DNA from: Azospirillaceae bacterium
GTDB lineage: Bacteria > Pseudomonadota > Alphaproteobacteria > Azospirillales > Azospirillaceae
DNA length: 64,000 nt
Assembly (NCBI GenBank): GCA_031291675.1
Contig: JARLIO010000034.1
Location: 310,001 to 374,000, forward strand
Direction of reading: 5' to 3'
The number at the start of each line of letters is the position of its first letter. The first letter of the stretch is position 1. The translations under genes and the position numbers were made by a program. The notes below the pieces were generated by a model. The model was not told where the DNA came from. It was given only the letters and a program-made list of their open reading frames with translations, and ran no database searches. Shown in pieces: positions 1 to 9,486 of this stretch.

Positions 1-2
1 TC

Positions 3-647
3 CTGCTTGGCGCGGCGCTGTTGTCCGGGAATGGGCACGGCATCACCGTCAACGCGGGCGCGGCCTTGATCGCCGGCGCCTGCCTGGCCTGGGGCCTCGA
101 CAACAACCTGACCCGCAAGTTGTCAGCATCCGACCCGGTCCAGATCGCGATGGCGAAGGGGCTGGCCGCGGGTGTCGTCAACATCGCCATCGCCGCGATC
201 CGCGGCGCGTCGGTGCCGGCGGCCGGCACCGTGCTGGCGGCAACCGTGATCGGGTTTCTCGGCGTCGGCGTCAGTCTGGTGTTGTTCGTACGCGCCTTGC
301 GTCATCTCGGTACCGCCCGCACCGGCGCCTATTTCTCGCTGGCACCGTTCATTGGCGTCGCCGTCGCCATCCTGGCGCTCCACGAGGCCCTCACCTGGAA
401 CGTGGCGCTCGCCGCCGCCCTGATGGGGAGCGGGCTCTGGCTGCATCTGGCGGAACGCCATGTCCATCCGCATCGCCATGAGGCGCTGGACCATGAACAC
501 AGCCATGCCCACGATGACCACCACCGTCACGCGCATGACGGCACGGTCACCGAGCCGCACTCCCATCCGCACCGCCACGACCCGCTGCGGCACACCCATA
601 TCCATTACCCGGACCTGCACCACCGCCACGATCACCGGCAGGCCTGA
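3..647 (+). CDS. EamA/DMT-family exporter, C-terminal part, with His-rich tail (5' partial)
   Basis: The reading frame is open from the first bases, so the gene begins outside the window; 214 residues are visible. Hydrophobic helices with the small-residue pattern of the second EamA repeat fill about the first 145 residues, ending in a GSGLWLHLAE-type helix. The last 60 or so residues form a cytoplasmic or periplasmic tail with about 23 histidines in HxH and HHxH clusters, mixed with Asp and Glu. EamA proteins are inner-membrane drug/metabolite transporters. The tail resembles metal-binding tails of CDF and ZIP transporters, which suggests metal sensing or transport, but the substrate is unknown. 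Confidence 0.8.
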   Translation: MLGAALLSGNGHGITVNAGAALIAGACLAWGLDNNLTRKLSASDPVQIAMAKGLAAGVVNIAIAAIRGASVPAAGTVLAATVIGFLGVGVSLVLFVRALRHLGTARTGAYFSLAPFIGVAVAILALHEALTWNVALAAALMGSGLWLHLAERHVHPHRHEALDHEHSHAHDDHHRHAHDGTVTEPHSHPHRHDPLRHTHIHYPDLHHRHDHRQA

Positions 648-692
648 TCACCAGGGCGCCCCTGTCGGAACCGCCCCGGCAACGTTCCGGCC

Positions 693-2879
693 TCACGGCA
701 GACGCGACACGCCCGCCCGTGATCTTCCCTCACCCGGATTCAGGCCGGTGGCCACGGCGCGACGATCAAGGCGCAGGGTCAGGCAGAAAGCCGAACCGCC
801 GCTGCGGGCGAAGGCGGCCAAAGGCATGCGGTGCACCCGATAACCCCGGACCTCCAGGGTCGCCTGCAGATCGGCGCTGCAGGATCCCATCAGCAGGTGG
901 TGCCCGACCGCGAAGGCATTGACCGCCAGGGTCCCGGCGTCGGCCGGCGTCGCCGCAATCAGGCGGTCCGCGCCGACCAGGTCGCCGAGCAGGCCGTTGC
1001 CGGTGTCGTCGAAGGCCCCGGGATAATACAGCACCTCGCCCCCGGGCAGGACACAGAGGCAGGTGTCGAGGTGATAAAAGCGCGGATCCACCAGCCGCAG
1101 CGGCACGACGGTCTGACCGAAGACCCGGGCCACCACCGCACCGGCCCCGGCACTGGAACGCGGGCCGTGGCCGACCCAGAACATTCGGCGATGGGCGTCC
1201 CAGACCGCATCACCGGCCCCTTCGAAGAAGGCGCCGTCGGGCATCACCTCGATGCGATCGATCCGTCCGCTTTGCTGCAATTGTTCGAAGAACCGGCGAT
1301 TGGGTGCCTCCTCGCCCTGACGCTCGGGATGGCGGAACCGGGCCATCAGGGCAATCCGGTCAAGCACAACGGCGGCATTGGCGGTGAAGACCAGATCGGG
1401 CAGACCGGGTTCGGCCGGCATGACGTCAACGACGGCCCCCAGGGCGACATAGGCATCGTGCAGCGTCTGCCAACCGGTTCGGGCCTGATGCGACAGCGCC
1501 GCCGCCGCAGGCGACCATTGCCCGGGATCCATCCACGGGTTGATGGCGTAGCTGACCGTGAAGTGCTCCGGCGCACACATCAGGATCTGCGGCAGGGTGG
1601 CCGCGTCATCGGTCGCGACGGGATCGGCGAGCCGTGCCGCCGGCCAGCCGCCGGACAGCGAGCGCCCCCCCACCGCGTGTGGCGCCAGCTCGTGCAGAAC
1701 CTCTTCCAACGTATCGAGCGCACCGTCCAGGTCGGCGCGGCTGATCGTCAGCGGTGGTGCCAACCGGATCACTGTATCGTGGGTTTCCTTGGTCAGGATG
1801 CCCCGTGCCGCCAGCCGCTCGCACGCCATCCGGGCGCCGCCGGCCATCGGGGTCAGCTCGACGCCGGCCCACAGGCCCCGCCCCCGAACCGCCGCGATTG
1901 CCGGCGAGTCGATGCGCCGCAGCCTTTCGAGCATATGGCGGCCCAGGACGGCGCTGCGCTCCACCAGATGCTGATCCTCAAGCACCGCCAACGCCTCCAG
2001 CGCGACCGCGGCCGCCAGCGGATTGCCGCCAAAAGTCGAGCCGTGGCTGCCCGGGGTGAATGTTGCCATGACGTCGGCCCGGGCCAGGAAGGCGGAGACC
2101 GGCAACAGCCCCCCGCCCAGCGCCTTTCCCAGGATCAGACCATCGGGTCGGGCCTCGGATTCGTGCTCGAAGGCAAACCAGCGGCCGGTGCGTCCCAGGC
2201 CCGACTGGACCTCATCAAGGATCAACAAAATCCCGTGCTGGTCGCACAATCGGCGCAGGGCCGTCAGCCAACCGTCGGGCGGAACGATGATGCCCGCCTC
2301 ACCCTGGATCGGCTCGACCAGCACCGCGCAGGTGTTGGCGGTGATCGCCGCCGCGACCGCCGCGGCGTCACCGAAGGGCACGGCGCGGAAACCGGGCGCA
2401 AACGGCCCGAAATCACGGCGATAGTCCGCCTCCGACGAGAAACCGACGATGGTTGTCGTGCGCCCGTGGAAATTGCCCGCGGCAACGATGATTTCGGCCT
2501 GCCCTTCGGGAATGTTGCGCACCTGATAGCCCCAGCGCCGGGCCGCCTTGATCGCGGTCTCGACCGCCTCGGCCCCGGTGTTCATCGGCAGCATCGCGTC
2601 AAGCCCGCTGAGCCGGCACAGGCGCGCCGCCAGGGGGCCCAGACGGTCGCTGTAATAGGCGCGCGATGGCACCGCGAGCCGGTGCGCCTGATCGGTCAGG
2701 GCCTGCACCAGGCGCGGATGGGCATGGCCATGGCTGACCGCGGAATAGGCGCTCATCATGTCGAGATAGCGTCGGCCGTGATCGTCCCACAGCCAGACAT
2801 CCAGCCCGCGCGTCAACACGACGGGAAGTGGATGATAATTATGGGCGCAAAATCTTTGTTCGAGATTCATGGGATCCAT
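693..2879 (-). CDS. Bifunctional fusion: ornithine aminotransferase + arginine dihydrolase/amidinotransferase-like domain
   Basis: The protein has 728 residues. Residues 1-400 are a complete class-III aminotransferase of the ornithine-oxoacid type: TGAEAVETAIK at 101-111, LDEVQSG around Asp222, and PLP lysine Lys252 in LILGKALGGG. A linker of about 30 residues follows. Residues 430-705 are a guanidino-group-modifying (GME) domain with INPWM (Asn447), VFTAN (Asn501), FEGAGD (Glu553), YHLDT (His603) and a C-terminal nucleophile Cys699. From memory of the family, this set matches cyanobacterial ArgZ/AgrE, including the 50- and 96-residue spacings from Glu to His and His to Cys. The predicted route is arginine to ornithine (plus ammonia and CO2), then to glutamate 5-semialdehyde. 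The ATG at 2879 is chosen for its GGGGAGAA ribosome site; a longer frame reaches 3014. An Lrp gene lies just upstream. The C-terminal half could instead be a deiminase. Confidence 0.88.
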   Translation of the reverse strand: MDPMNLEQRFCAHNYHPLPVVLTRGLDVWLWDDHGRRYLDMMSAYSAVSHGHAHPRLVQALTDQAHRLAVPSRAYYSDRLGPLAARLCRLSGLDAMLPMNTGAEAVETAIKAARRWGYQVRNIPEGQAEIIVAAGNFHGRTTTIVGFSSEADYRRDFGPFAPGFRAVPFGDAAAVAAAITANTCAVLVEPIQGEAGIIVPPDGWLTALRRLCDQHGILLILDEVQSGLGRTGRWFAFEHESEARPDGLILGKALGGGLLPVSAFLARADVMATFTPGSHGSTFGGNPLAAAVALEALAVLEDQHLVERSAVLGRHMLERLRRIDSPAIAAVRGRGLWAGVELTPMAGGARMACERLAARGILTKETHDTVIRLAPPLTISRADLDGALDTLEEVLHELAPHAVGGRSLSGGWPAARLADPVATDDAATLPQILMCAPEHFTVSYAINPWMDPGQWSPAAAALSHQARTGWQTLHDAYVALGAVVDVMPAEPGLPDLVFTANAAVVLDRIALMARFRHPERQGEEAPNRRFFEQLQQSGRIDRIEVMPDGAFFEGAGDAVWDAHRRMFWVGHGPRSSAGAGAVVARVFGQTVVPLRLVDPRFYHLDTCLCVLPGGEVLYYPGAFDDTGNGLLGDLVGADRLIAATPADAGTLAVNAFAVGHHLLMGSCSADLQATLEVRGYRVHRMPLAAFARSGGSAFCLTLRLDRRAVATGLNPGEGRSRAGVSRLP

Positions 2880-3026
2880 CGCACATTCTCCCCGTCGATC
2901 GATCGCGAGTCTATCACCGCAACCGCTGCAATTACGGCTGAACCCGGCGGCCCAGGCCGCCGAATCGGCGGTGAGGAGTGTCACGCTCCGCCGAAGCGGC
3001 GGGCCCGGGCGCACATGCCGCGGCGC

Positions 3027-3530
3027 TCAGCCCGCATCCAGGATCGGCGATCCGTCATCGGGCAGCGGATAGCCGCCAAATTCACGCACGGTATGCAGGA
3101 CGATATTGGTGACAATCCGGCTGACACCCAAGGTCGGATCGTCGGCCCACGCTTCGGTCAGCAGCCGGTAGCTTTCGATATCGCGGCAGGCGATCCGGGC
3201 CAGATAGTCGAAGGGACCGCTGACCAGATAACAGTCGACGACCTCGGGACAGGTGCGGATACGGCGCTCGAACCCGGCCAGGGCGCGTTGGGTGTGGTCC
3301 TTCAACGAGATTTCGGCGAAGAAAATAGTCAACTGAACCACCAGCCGCGGATCGACCACCGCCATGTAGCGGGTGATGATCCCGACGGCTTCGAGGCGCC
3401 GGACCCGATCCAGGCAGGCACGGGGCGACAGGTGAACCTGCTCCGACAGGCGCTGATTGGTCAGACGGCCATCGCGTTGCAGGGTCCCCAGGATCTTCAG
3501 ATCGATCGGATCGAGCTTGCCCGCCTTCAT
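3027..3530 (-). CDS. Lrp/AsnC-family transcriptional regulator
   Basis: The protein has 167 residues, the normal length for the family. The N-terminal helix-turn-helix (LDPIDLKILGTLQRDGRL onward, residues about 6-60) is followed by the RAM ligand-binding domain with the signature region CPEVVDCYLVSGPFDYL. The ATG at 3530 follows a GGGGAGAG ribosome site. It is transcribed toward the aminotransferase/dihydrolase fusion gene, which starts 147 bp downstream. Lrp-type proteins often control the amino-acid catabolic gene beside them, so arginine or ornithine is the likely effector; that is inference. The two genes may be co-transcribed. Confidence 0.88.
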   Translation of the reverse strand: MKAGKLDPIDLKILGTLQRDGRLTNQRLSEQVHLSPRACLDRVRRLEAVGIITRYMAVVDPRLVVQLTIFFAEISLKDHTQRALAGFERRIRTCPEVVDCYLVSGPFDYLARIACRDIESYRLLTEAWADDPTLGVSRIVTNIVLHTVREFGGYPLPDDGSPILDAG

Positions 3531-3951
3531 GCCGTCTCTCCCCTTGATGCGCGCCGATGCCCAGGGCGCACGCCGCACCCGATACGCCGCAATCCGGCGA
3601 TCCGGCAAGCCTCCATCACAGAGCGCCTCGAGCCGCAACAGAGCCTTCGGGTTTTTCGCTTGCCCCAGGGCTTGATCGCCAACCCCGAGACAGCGACGAG
3701 CAATCATGAGCTGCGCGCCGGACTGTCATTCAATCCGGTCATGCTCGTGTCAAACACCACCATCCGGCGGCCTAGCGCCGAATAGGTCGGGCAGCAAGCC
3801 GGATAGACAACGAATGAACATTGTCGAGGACTGCCGGTTTCTTTGGGCGGAACACCGCAAAGGGATCGGGTCCTGCGCGTTAAATCAGTCGCAGCGGGCC
3901 GCGGATCGGATTATATTGACAAATTGAACGGTCACGTTTCTCGTATTGGCA
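3531..3951. other. Intergenic region between the divergent Lrp and PAS_5 genes
   Basis: This 421-bp stretch has no convincing gene. A TTGACA hexamer at 3916-3921 is a perfect -35 match on the + strand, but I see no good -10 at 16-18 bp. A 37-codon frame from ATG 3814 lacks a ribosome site and is not called. Confidence 0.5.
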
Positions 3952-4452
3952 ATGGCGATCTCGACTTTCAACCGGGAAGCATCGGTGCCGGCCAGGACCC
4001 TGGTTGCGGTCTTGGCGGGGGCGGCGCTGTTGCCACGTCACGACATGGCGACGCCGCTGGTCCAATTCCTCGACTATTGGCGCAGCCGGAGCGATGACGA
4101 CGTCCCGCATCGCAATACCCTCGATCCCTGCGATCTCGCCCCCCTGCTGGCCCATCTTCTGATGTGGGACGTGCTCGACGACGGCCGCTATCGCGTTCGG
4201 CTTGCCGGAACCGCGCTGTGCAATGCCGCCGGCCGCGAGTTGACCGGGCTGCCCGCGGATCAGTTCCCGTGGCAAGACACGGCGACACTTTGCGCCCAAT
4301 TCGACCAAGTCCGGGACCGTGGCACCCTGCTCTATGTCGAGCGGCTGCTGCCACGGGACCGCAAACCGCCGCAGCGCTGCCAGCACCTGGTGACCCCCTG
4401 GCGCCAGGACACGTCGATTCGCTACCTGCTCGGCATCATCGTTTTCATTTGA
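3952..4452 (+). CDS. PAS_5-type PAS domain protein
   Basis: The protein has up to 166 residues. After a variable N-terminus it reads FLDYWRSRSDDDVPHRNTLDP, then LAHLLMWDVLDDGRYRVRLAGTAL, the layout of the alphaproteobacterial PAS_5 family (PF07310): a lone PAS fold with no output domain. These proteins are thought to bind small ligands or act as partners in signalling; no specific role is known. The start is uncertain: ATG 3952 has no clear ribosome site, and Met at 4045 (MATPLVQFLDYW) would remove an N-terminal stretch that does not look conserved. Confidence 0.75.
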   Translation: MAISTFNREASVPARTLVAVLAGAALLPRHDMATPLVQFLDYWRSRSDDDVPHRNTLDPCDLAPLLAHLLMWDVLDDGRYRVRLAGTALCNAAGRELTGLPADQFPWQDTATLCAQFDQVRDRGTLLYVERLLPRDRKPPQRCQHLVTPWRQDTSIRYLLGIIVFI

Positions 4453-4564
4453 AACGAACCGTCTATGATGGTGGCGGACCTCGGGATCAGATGGCGGAAC
4501 CAATGCTGACGCCGCGGCGCACCGCCCGATCCCGGGGTCCGCTCTCAGAGGGGAAACCATCGCC

Positions 4565-5608
4565 GTGCTGATCGAAAACGACCTGAAGCTGGATTTCAAG
4601 GATGTCCTGATCCGCCCCAAGCGCAGCACTCTGCCCAGCCGACGCGAGGTCGACATCAACCGCACATTCAAGTTCCTGCACAGCGGCCGGGAATGGAGCG
4701 GCTTTCCGCTGATCGCCGCCAACATGGATGTCACCGGGACCCTGGCCATGGCCCGGGCCCTGAACCGCCACACCGCCCTGACCGCGTTGCACAAGCATTA
4801 CGACGTCGACCGCCTGGTTTCGTTCTTCCGGGAAAGCGAAACCGCCAATGTCTTTTTTACGATGGGGACGACCGAGGCCGACTACGAGAAATTCCAGGCG
4901 GTCAAACAGCAGGTGGCGATCGACAAGGTGTGTCTCGACGTCGCCAACGGCTATACTGAAAAATTCGTGCTGTGGATCCGTCGCATCCGCGACGAAAACC
5001 CGGATATCGTGATCATGGCCGGCAACGTCGTCACCGGTGACATGACCGAGGCGCTGTTGCTGGCCGGCGCCGACATCATCAAGGTCGGCATCGGCCCGGG
5101 ATCGGTGTGCACAACCCGCAACATGACCGGCGTCGGCTATCCTCAATTGTCCGCGATCATCGAATGTGCCGACGCGGCCCACGGCCTCAAAGGCCAGGTG
5201 TGCGCCGATGGCGGTTGCACGGTTCCCGGTGATATCTGCAAGGCCTATGGCGGCGGCGCGGATTTTGTCATGCTGGGCGGGATGCTGGCGGGGCACGACG
5301 AATGCGATGGTGACATCGTCTATCAGGAACGGGACGGACAGCAGGTTCCGGTGGCCATGACGTTCTACGGCATGTCGTCGGACACCGCGATGCGCAAATA
5401 TTCCGGCGGCGTCGCCGCCTATCGCGCCTCGGAAGGCAAGACCGTCAAAATCCCCTACCGCGGCCCGGTCGAGAACACAATGCAGGACATCATGGGCGGT
5501 ATTCGCAGCATGATGACCTATATCGGCGCGATCCGACTGAAGGAGGTCGCCAAACGGACCACTTTCGTCCGCGTCACCAGCCAGCTCAACACCGTGTTCG
5601 GCGGCTGA
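4565..5608 (+). CDS. guaC: GMP reductase
   Basis: The protein has 347 residues, the length of E. coli-type GuaC. It reduces GMP to IMP with NADPH and releases ammonia, linking guanine and adenine nucleotide pools. The IMPDH/GMPR barrel is clear: [11 protein letters not shown] at the N-terminus, AANMDVTGT, the phosphate and catalytic loop [20 protein letters not shown] (thioimidate cysteine near residue 182) and GGMLAGHDE. There are no CBS domains, which with MTGVGYPQ favours GMP reductase over IMP dehydrogenase. The start is GTG 4565, with GAGGGG about 11 bases upstream. It converges on the polyferredoxin gene 15 bp downstream. Confidence 0.95.
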   Translation: MLIENDLKLDFKDVLIRPKRSTLPSRREVDINRTFKFLHSGREWSGFPLIAANMDVTGTLAMARALNRHTALTALHKHYDVDRLVSFFRESETANVFFTMGTTEADYEKFQAVKQQVAIDKVCLDVANGYTEKFVLWIRRIRDENPDIVIMAGNVVTGDMTEALLLAGADIIKVGIGPGSVCTTRNMTGVGYPQLSAIIECADAAHGLKGQVCADGGCTVPGDICKAYGGGADFVMLGGMLAGHDECDGDIVYQERDGQQVPVAMTFYGMSSDTAMRKYSGGVAAYRASEGKTVKIPYRGPVENTMQDIMGGIRSMMTYIGAIRLKEVAKRTTFVRVTSQLNTVFGG

Positions 5609-5623
5609 ACCGAACGCCGCCGC

Positions 5624-7087
5624 TCAGGCGCCGAAGATCGCCGGCCACCACAACAGGCCGACGATCGCGCTGCCGGCAACACCCGGCAACAGGGGCAGCC
5701 AGCGCCGCGCCGCGGCAACGCCCTGACGAGCCAGGATCCGCTCGCCCAACACGATACTCCACAACACGCCCAGCACGAACACCGTCCCCTCGACACCATG
5801 GACCCCGGGCATGCCAAGCGGGGTATCGGCGATCGGCATGAACAGCCGGGTCCCCAGCCCGATGATCAACGACACCAGGGCCACCGGCGCATATTGATAG
5901 CCCAGTTCCGTGAACCGCTGCCGGAAACCGCCGTCGGCGCCGACCCGCCCGGCAACCGCGGCCGACACGGCGGTCAGTGCGGTCAGGATCACCGTCAGCA
6001 GCACCATGCAGCCCGACATGAACGCCACGATCATCAGGAAATCCAGCCAACTGAACACCTCGGCCCGGGCCGGGTGAACACTCATCAGCCAGGCGGGCCC
6101 GGGCTCGGTCAGGCCCAGCAGATCATGATCGATGATCCATTCGGCAAAGCGCTGGCGCAAATCCTGAAACAGCGGCAGCACCAGCCACAGAAAACCGCCC
6201 AGCGCCACCCCAGTATCGAGAAACAGGAACCAGACTTCAGCCGGATTGGCGCGAAAGTCCCGGATTTGTTCGATCTCCGCACCGGGACGCCGCAGCCTCA
6301 TCCGCATGCCGCCCCGAGCCTCGGGCATGACGCAGCGAAAACAGGTGATGCAATGGCGCGATTCGGTCTTGCGGGCCAAATCGATCATCGTCGGGCAGAT
6401 GCCCCGCTCGCCGGAGCGCTGGCCGGCCCCCCCGGCCAGGGCGCGCTCCCGGCCGGCAGCGGCGCCAGCCGGCATGAATTGGACCGCACCCAGACGGGAA
6501 TAGAGCCCCAACACCCGGCCAATCGGGCACATGTGACGGCACCAGACCCGCTTCTTGCGGCCGTAGAGAAAACCGATCACCAGCGCTGCGACCATCGTCG
6601 CGCCGAAGACTTCCGCGGCACCTTCCGGGTGATCCCGGACCCCGAGCGTCTGCCCCAGGATCGTGGTGACCACGAAACTGACCAGGGGCGTCCCCTCCCA
6701 GCGCAACCAACCGGGAATCGCGCGCTGCAACCCGAAGCCGTTGACCCATTCCGAGGCCGCACCCATCGGGCACAAAGTGCCACACCAGACCCGTCCGGCA
6801 AAGATCACCGACAGGAACACCAAGGGAAACCACAGCCCCCACAGCACATAATTCGCCAGCGTCGTGAAATGGGTCAGCGGCGTCGCCGTGGCCGGCGGAT
6901 CGGGCAGGATCAGGGGCACGACCATGATGACGACAAAGGCGACAAACATCGCGATATGCAGCCAACGCAGATGGTCGCGATGGCGGACAAAGAAGGCCTC
7001 GATCGCGGCCGCGGCCTGCGCGGTAAGGCGCAGGACCCGGCCTTGCGGCCTTGCGGCATCGGGATGATCGGCGAGCGGCAGATCCAC
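5624..7087 (-). CDS. Membrane-bound 4Fe-4S polyferredoxin (NapH/CcoG/NosR-like)
   Basis: The protein has 487 residues and several membrane helices. Two motifs sit at the ends of helices in the NapH/CcoG/NosR manner: CGTLCPMGAASEW (Cys102, Cys106) and CRHMCPIGRVLGLYSRLG. A soluble segment carries CPTMID and CITCFRCVMP, which together could supply ligands for further 4Fe-4S clusters. Such proteins pass electrons across or along the membrane to periplasmic or flavin partners. No partner oxidoreductase, cytochrome or nap/nos/cco gene is nearby, so the pathway is unknown. The start is GTG 7087 with GGGGG about 11 bases upstream. Confidence 0.8.
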   Translation of the reverse strand: MDLPLADHPDAARPQGRVLRLTAQAAAAIEAFFVRHRDHLRWLHIAMFVAFVVIMVVPLILPDPPATATPLTHFTTLANYVLWGLWFPLVFLSVIFAGRVWCGTLCPMGAASEWVNGFGLQRAIPGWLRWEGTPLVSFVVTTILGQTLGVRDHPEGAAEVFGATMVAALVIGFLYGRKKRVWCRHMCPIGRVLGLYSRLGAVQFMPAGAAAGRERALAGGAGQRSGERGICPTMIDLARKTESRHCITCFRCVMPEARGGMRMRLRRPGAEIEQIRDFRANPAEVWFLFLDTGVALGGFLWLVLPLFQDLRQRFAEWIIDHDLLGLTEPGPAWLMSVHPARAEVFSWLDFLMIVAFMSGCMVLLTVILTALTAVSAAVAGRVGADGGFRQRFTELGYQYAPVALVSLIIGLGTRLFMPIADTPLGMPGVHGVEGTVFVLGVLWSIVLGERILARQGVAAARRWLPLLPGVAGSAIVGLLWWPAIFGA

Positions 7088-7320
7088 GGCAGCAAACCCC
7101 CTTCAGCATCGTCATCGACACGACCGGGCCGACGACGACCCGACAGTCCGTTCGCCGGTCTTCAAACCCGATGCGAATCGAAAATCGTGGACGGCCGACC
7201 GCAGCCGCGGCTCCCGCGCTACCGAAGTGTGGGCGGATTGTCATTCGGCCGTCACAAATTGCGATTAAAAACTATTCGCAATAGCGACTGGCGTCAACAC
7301 GACGGGGCGTCCGCGCCCTG

Positions 7321-7415
7321 CGACCGATTGGCGCCATCCGGCGCCAGCGACCAACTGGCGCGGCCGACGATTGACGCCGTCCGGCGGCTACGACCGACCG
7401 GTGCCATCCGGCGCC
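7321..7415. repeat. Three degenerate ~24-bp direct repeats at the glpK 3' end
   Basis: Copies at 7321-7345, about 7364-7388 and 7391-7415 share the pattern CGACCGATTGGCGCCATCC (variable) followed by GGCGCC or GGCGGC. Copies 1 and 3 differ at three of 25 positions. The third lies inside the glpK coding end. Each contains short self-complementary GGCGCC cores. They may be a small repeat family or a processing/terminator site. Confidence 0.5.
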
Positions 7416-8944
7416 GCGGCCCGGATGCTGGCACTCGTGCTGCGCCGCCGCCGCGGGGCCGTGACCCGGGCAACGGCATCCAGCCAACCCTCATACAGCC
7501 GTTCCCGACGGTCGGACGCCATCGTCGGCTTGAAGCGACGTTCACACGACCAGGCCTGGGCCAGAGCGGTGGAGTCGGTATAGACGCCGGACGCCAGCCC
7601 GGCCAGATACGCCGCGCCCAGCGCCGTGGTCTCAACGGTCGCCGGCCGTTCCACCGGCAGACCCACCATGTCCGCCAGAAACTGGCACAGCCACGCATTG
7701 GCGACCATGCCGCCATCGACCCGCAGTGTCTTCGGCGCCTGGCCCCAATCCGCGGTCATGGCGCGTTCGAGATCGCTGGTCTGATAGGCCATCGCCTCCA
7801 GCGCCGCCCGGGCGATATGGGCCGGACCGGCATCCAGCGTCAGGCCGAAGATCGCGGCCCGGCTGTAAGGCGACCAGTAGGGCGCACCCAAACCGGTGAA
7901 TGCCGGGACCAGATAGACGCCGTGATTGTCGGGCACCCGGGTTGCCATATCGTCGGTCTGCGAGGCGTGGGTCACAATCCCCAGCCCGTCACGCAACCAT
8001 TTCACCGCCGCCCCGGCGACGAAAATCGATCCTTCGAGCGCGTAATAGGGCACACCGTCAAGCCGGTAGGCCACGGTGGTCAGCAGACCATTGGCCGAGC
8101 TGACCGGCCGCGTGCCGGTATTGAGCAGGACAAAACAGCCGGTGCCATAGGTTGCCTTGACCATCCCCGGCTCGAAACAGGCCTGGCCGACCATGGCCGC
8201 CTGCTGATCCCCGGCGATGCCGCAAATCGGCACCGACCGTCCGAGGATATCGGGATCGGTGACGCCGAAGGAGGTGCTGCTGTCGCGAACCTCGGGCAAC
8301 AGGGCTCGCGGCACCCGAAACAGGCGCAGCATTTCCTCATCCCAATCCTGGGTCAGGATATTAAACAGCAGGGTTCGCGAGGCATTGGTGGCGTCGGTCG
8401 CGTGGACCCGCCCCCCGGTCAACCGGAACAGCAGAAAAGAATCGATGGTGCCAAAGCACAGCTCCCCCCGTTCGGCGCGGGAACGAACCCCGGGGATGGT
8501 ATCGAGCAGCCACGCAACCTTGGTGGCGCTGAAATAGGGATCGAGGACCAGACCGGTGCGCGCCTGGACATCGGGCGCAGCACCCGCCGCCGCAATCGTC
8601 GCGCAAAGGTCAGCGGTACGGCGATCCTGCCAGACGATCGCCCGGTGAACCGGCATCCCGGTCGACCGGTCCCAGATCAACGCGGTCTCACGCTGGTTGG
8701 CGATGCCCAACGCGGCGATGTCCGCGGGATCCAGACCGGCGCCCCCGACCGCATCGCGCATCACCGCGACGCTGTCACGCCAGATATCCTCGGGGTCATG
8801 TTCAACCCAACCGTCAGCGGGATAGAACTGCCGCAACTCGCGGCGGGCCAGGCCCACCGCCATTCCCTTCGGATCGAAGACAATCGCCCGGGTCGAGGTC
8901 GTGCCCTGGTCCAGGGCGACGATATGGCGGGGCTGCGTGGTCAT
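7388..8944 (-). CDS. glpK: Glycerol kinase
   Basis: The protein has 518 residues, slightly longer than usual because of an Arg/Ser-rich C-terminal extension ([17 protein letters not shown]). It phosphorylates glycerol to sn-glycerol 3-phosphate with ATP in the cytoplasm. FGGY-kinase signatures are all present: [16 protein letters not shown] for phosphate 1, GIANQRET, the substrate region [47 protein letters not shown] and [10 protein letters not shown]. The ATG at 8944 is placed by the [13 protein letters not shown] start; the frame stays open upstream but that part is not conserved-looking. No glpF or glpD is adjacent. Confidence 0.95.
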   Translation of the reverse strand: MTTQPRHIVALDQGTTSTRAIVFDPKGMAVGLARRELRQFYPADGWVEHDPEDIWRDSVAVMRDAVGGAGLDPADIAALGIANQRETALIWDRSTGMPVHRAIVWQDRRTADLCATIAAAGAAPDVQARTGLVLDPYFSATKVAWLLDTIPGVRSRAERGELCFGTIDSFLLFRLTGGRVHATDATNASRTLLFNILTQDWDEEMLRLFRVPRALLPEVRDSSTSFGVTDPDILGRSVPICGIAGDQQAAMVGQACFEPGMVKATYGTGCFVLLNTGTRPVSSANGLLTTVAYRLDGVPYYALEGSIFVAGAAVKWLRDGLGIVTHASQTDDMATRVPDNHGVYLVPAFTGLGAPYWSPYSRAAIFGLTLDAGPAHIARAALEAMAYQTSDLERAMTADWGQAPKTLRVDGGMVANAWLCQFLADMVGLPVERPATVETTALGAAYLAGLASGVYTDSTALAQAWSCERRFKPTMASDRRERLYEGWLDAVARVTAPRRRRSTSASIRAAAPDGTGRS

Positions 8945-9486
8945 CGCGAGGCCTCTTGACGTCCGTTGGCCCGGGGGGCGCGGGGGGAAAATACGCGATT
9001 CCGCACTGGCTGTGTCTCCTGTCGCGGCAGACGGCGGGACCATCCCCCTACCGTATCGGTCAAAGCTAGCACCCGGCTTGATCTTGATAAAGCTGCGCTT
9101 TGCCGCGCAAACGCCCGCCCTGATGCGCATCAGCCGCGGGTCTGTCCGGGGGACCATCCCGGGCCCCCGGTGCCGGATCCATCACAACCGCACCGCGTTG
9201 ACGCACGACTCGATGCCAGCGATCGCGGATCCCGGCGCCCCCCGTCGCAGACCCCGCCCCGGCGCCACGGCCCCGGCGCCATCGCGCAACCAGGCCATTC
9301 CAGGACGTGCCGGCCCGGGGTCCCCGTTCATTGACGGCGAGAACTCGAATTTTGTTGCACAGCCCAGGCCTGAGGCGGTTAAGTACGGGGTGCATGAACC
9401 CGATTGCATGAACCCGACTGGCAGTCATTTGCGCGTCACCGTTGTTCAGGTTCAGAACGCGGCCTATCAGCTTTTGTGAGATCTTG
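8945..9486. other. Intergenic region between divergent glpK and the cold-shock gene
   Basis: In these 542 bp I see no gene with both a ribosome site and plausible composition. It must hold the glpK promoter and the cold-shock-gene promoter with its 5' leader. No clear sigma-70 hexamers or hairpins stand out. Confidence 0.5.

Noticed and set aside
831-3785. A 984-codon open frame on the + strand
   Set aside because: It is a GC-rich antisense shadow of the aminotransferase fusion and Lrp genes, rich in Arg/Gly/Gln/His with no domain pattern.
3814-3927. 37-codon ORF before the PAS_5 gene
   Set aside because: No ribosome site and no conserved character; probably chance.
5798-8959. A 1053-codon open frame on the + strand
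   Set aside because: Antisense shadow of the polyferredoxin and glpK genes; no recognisable protein features.
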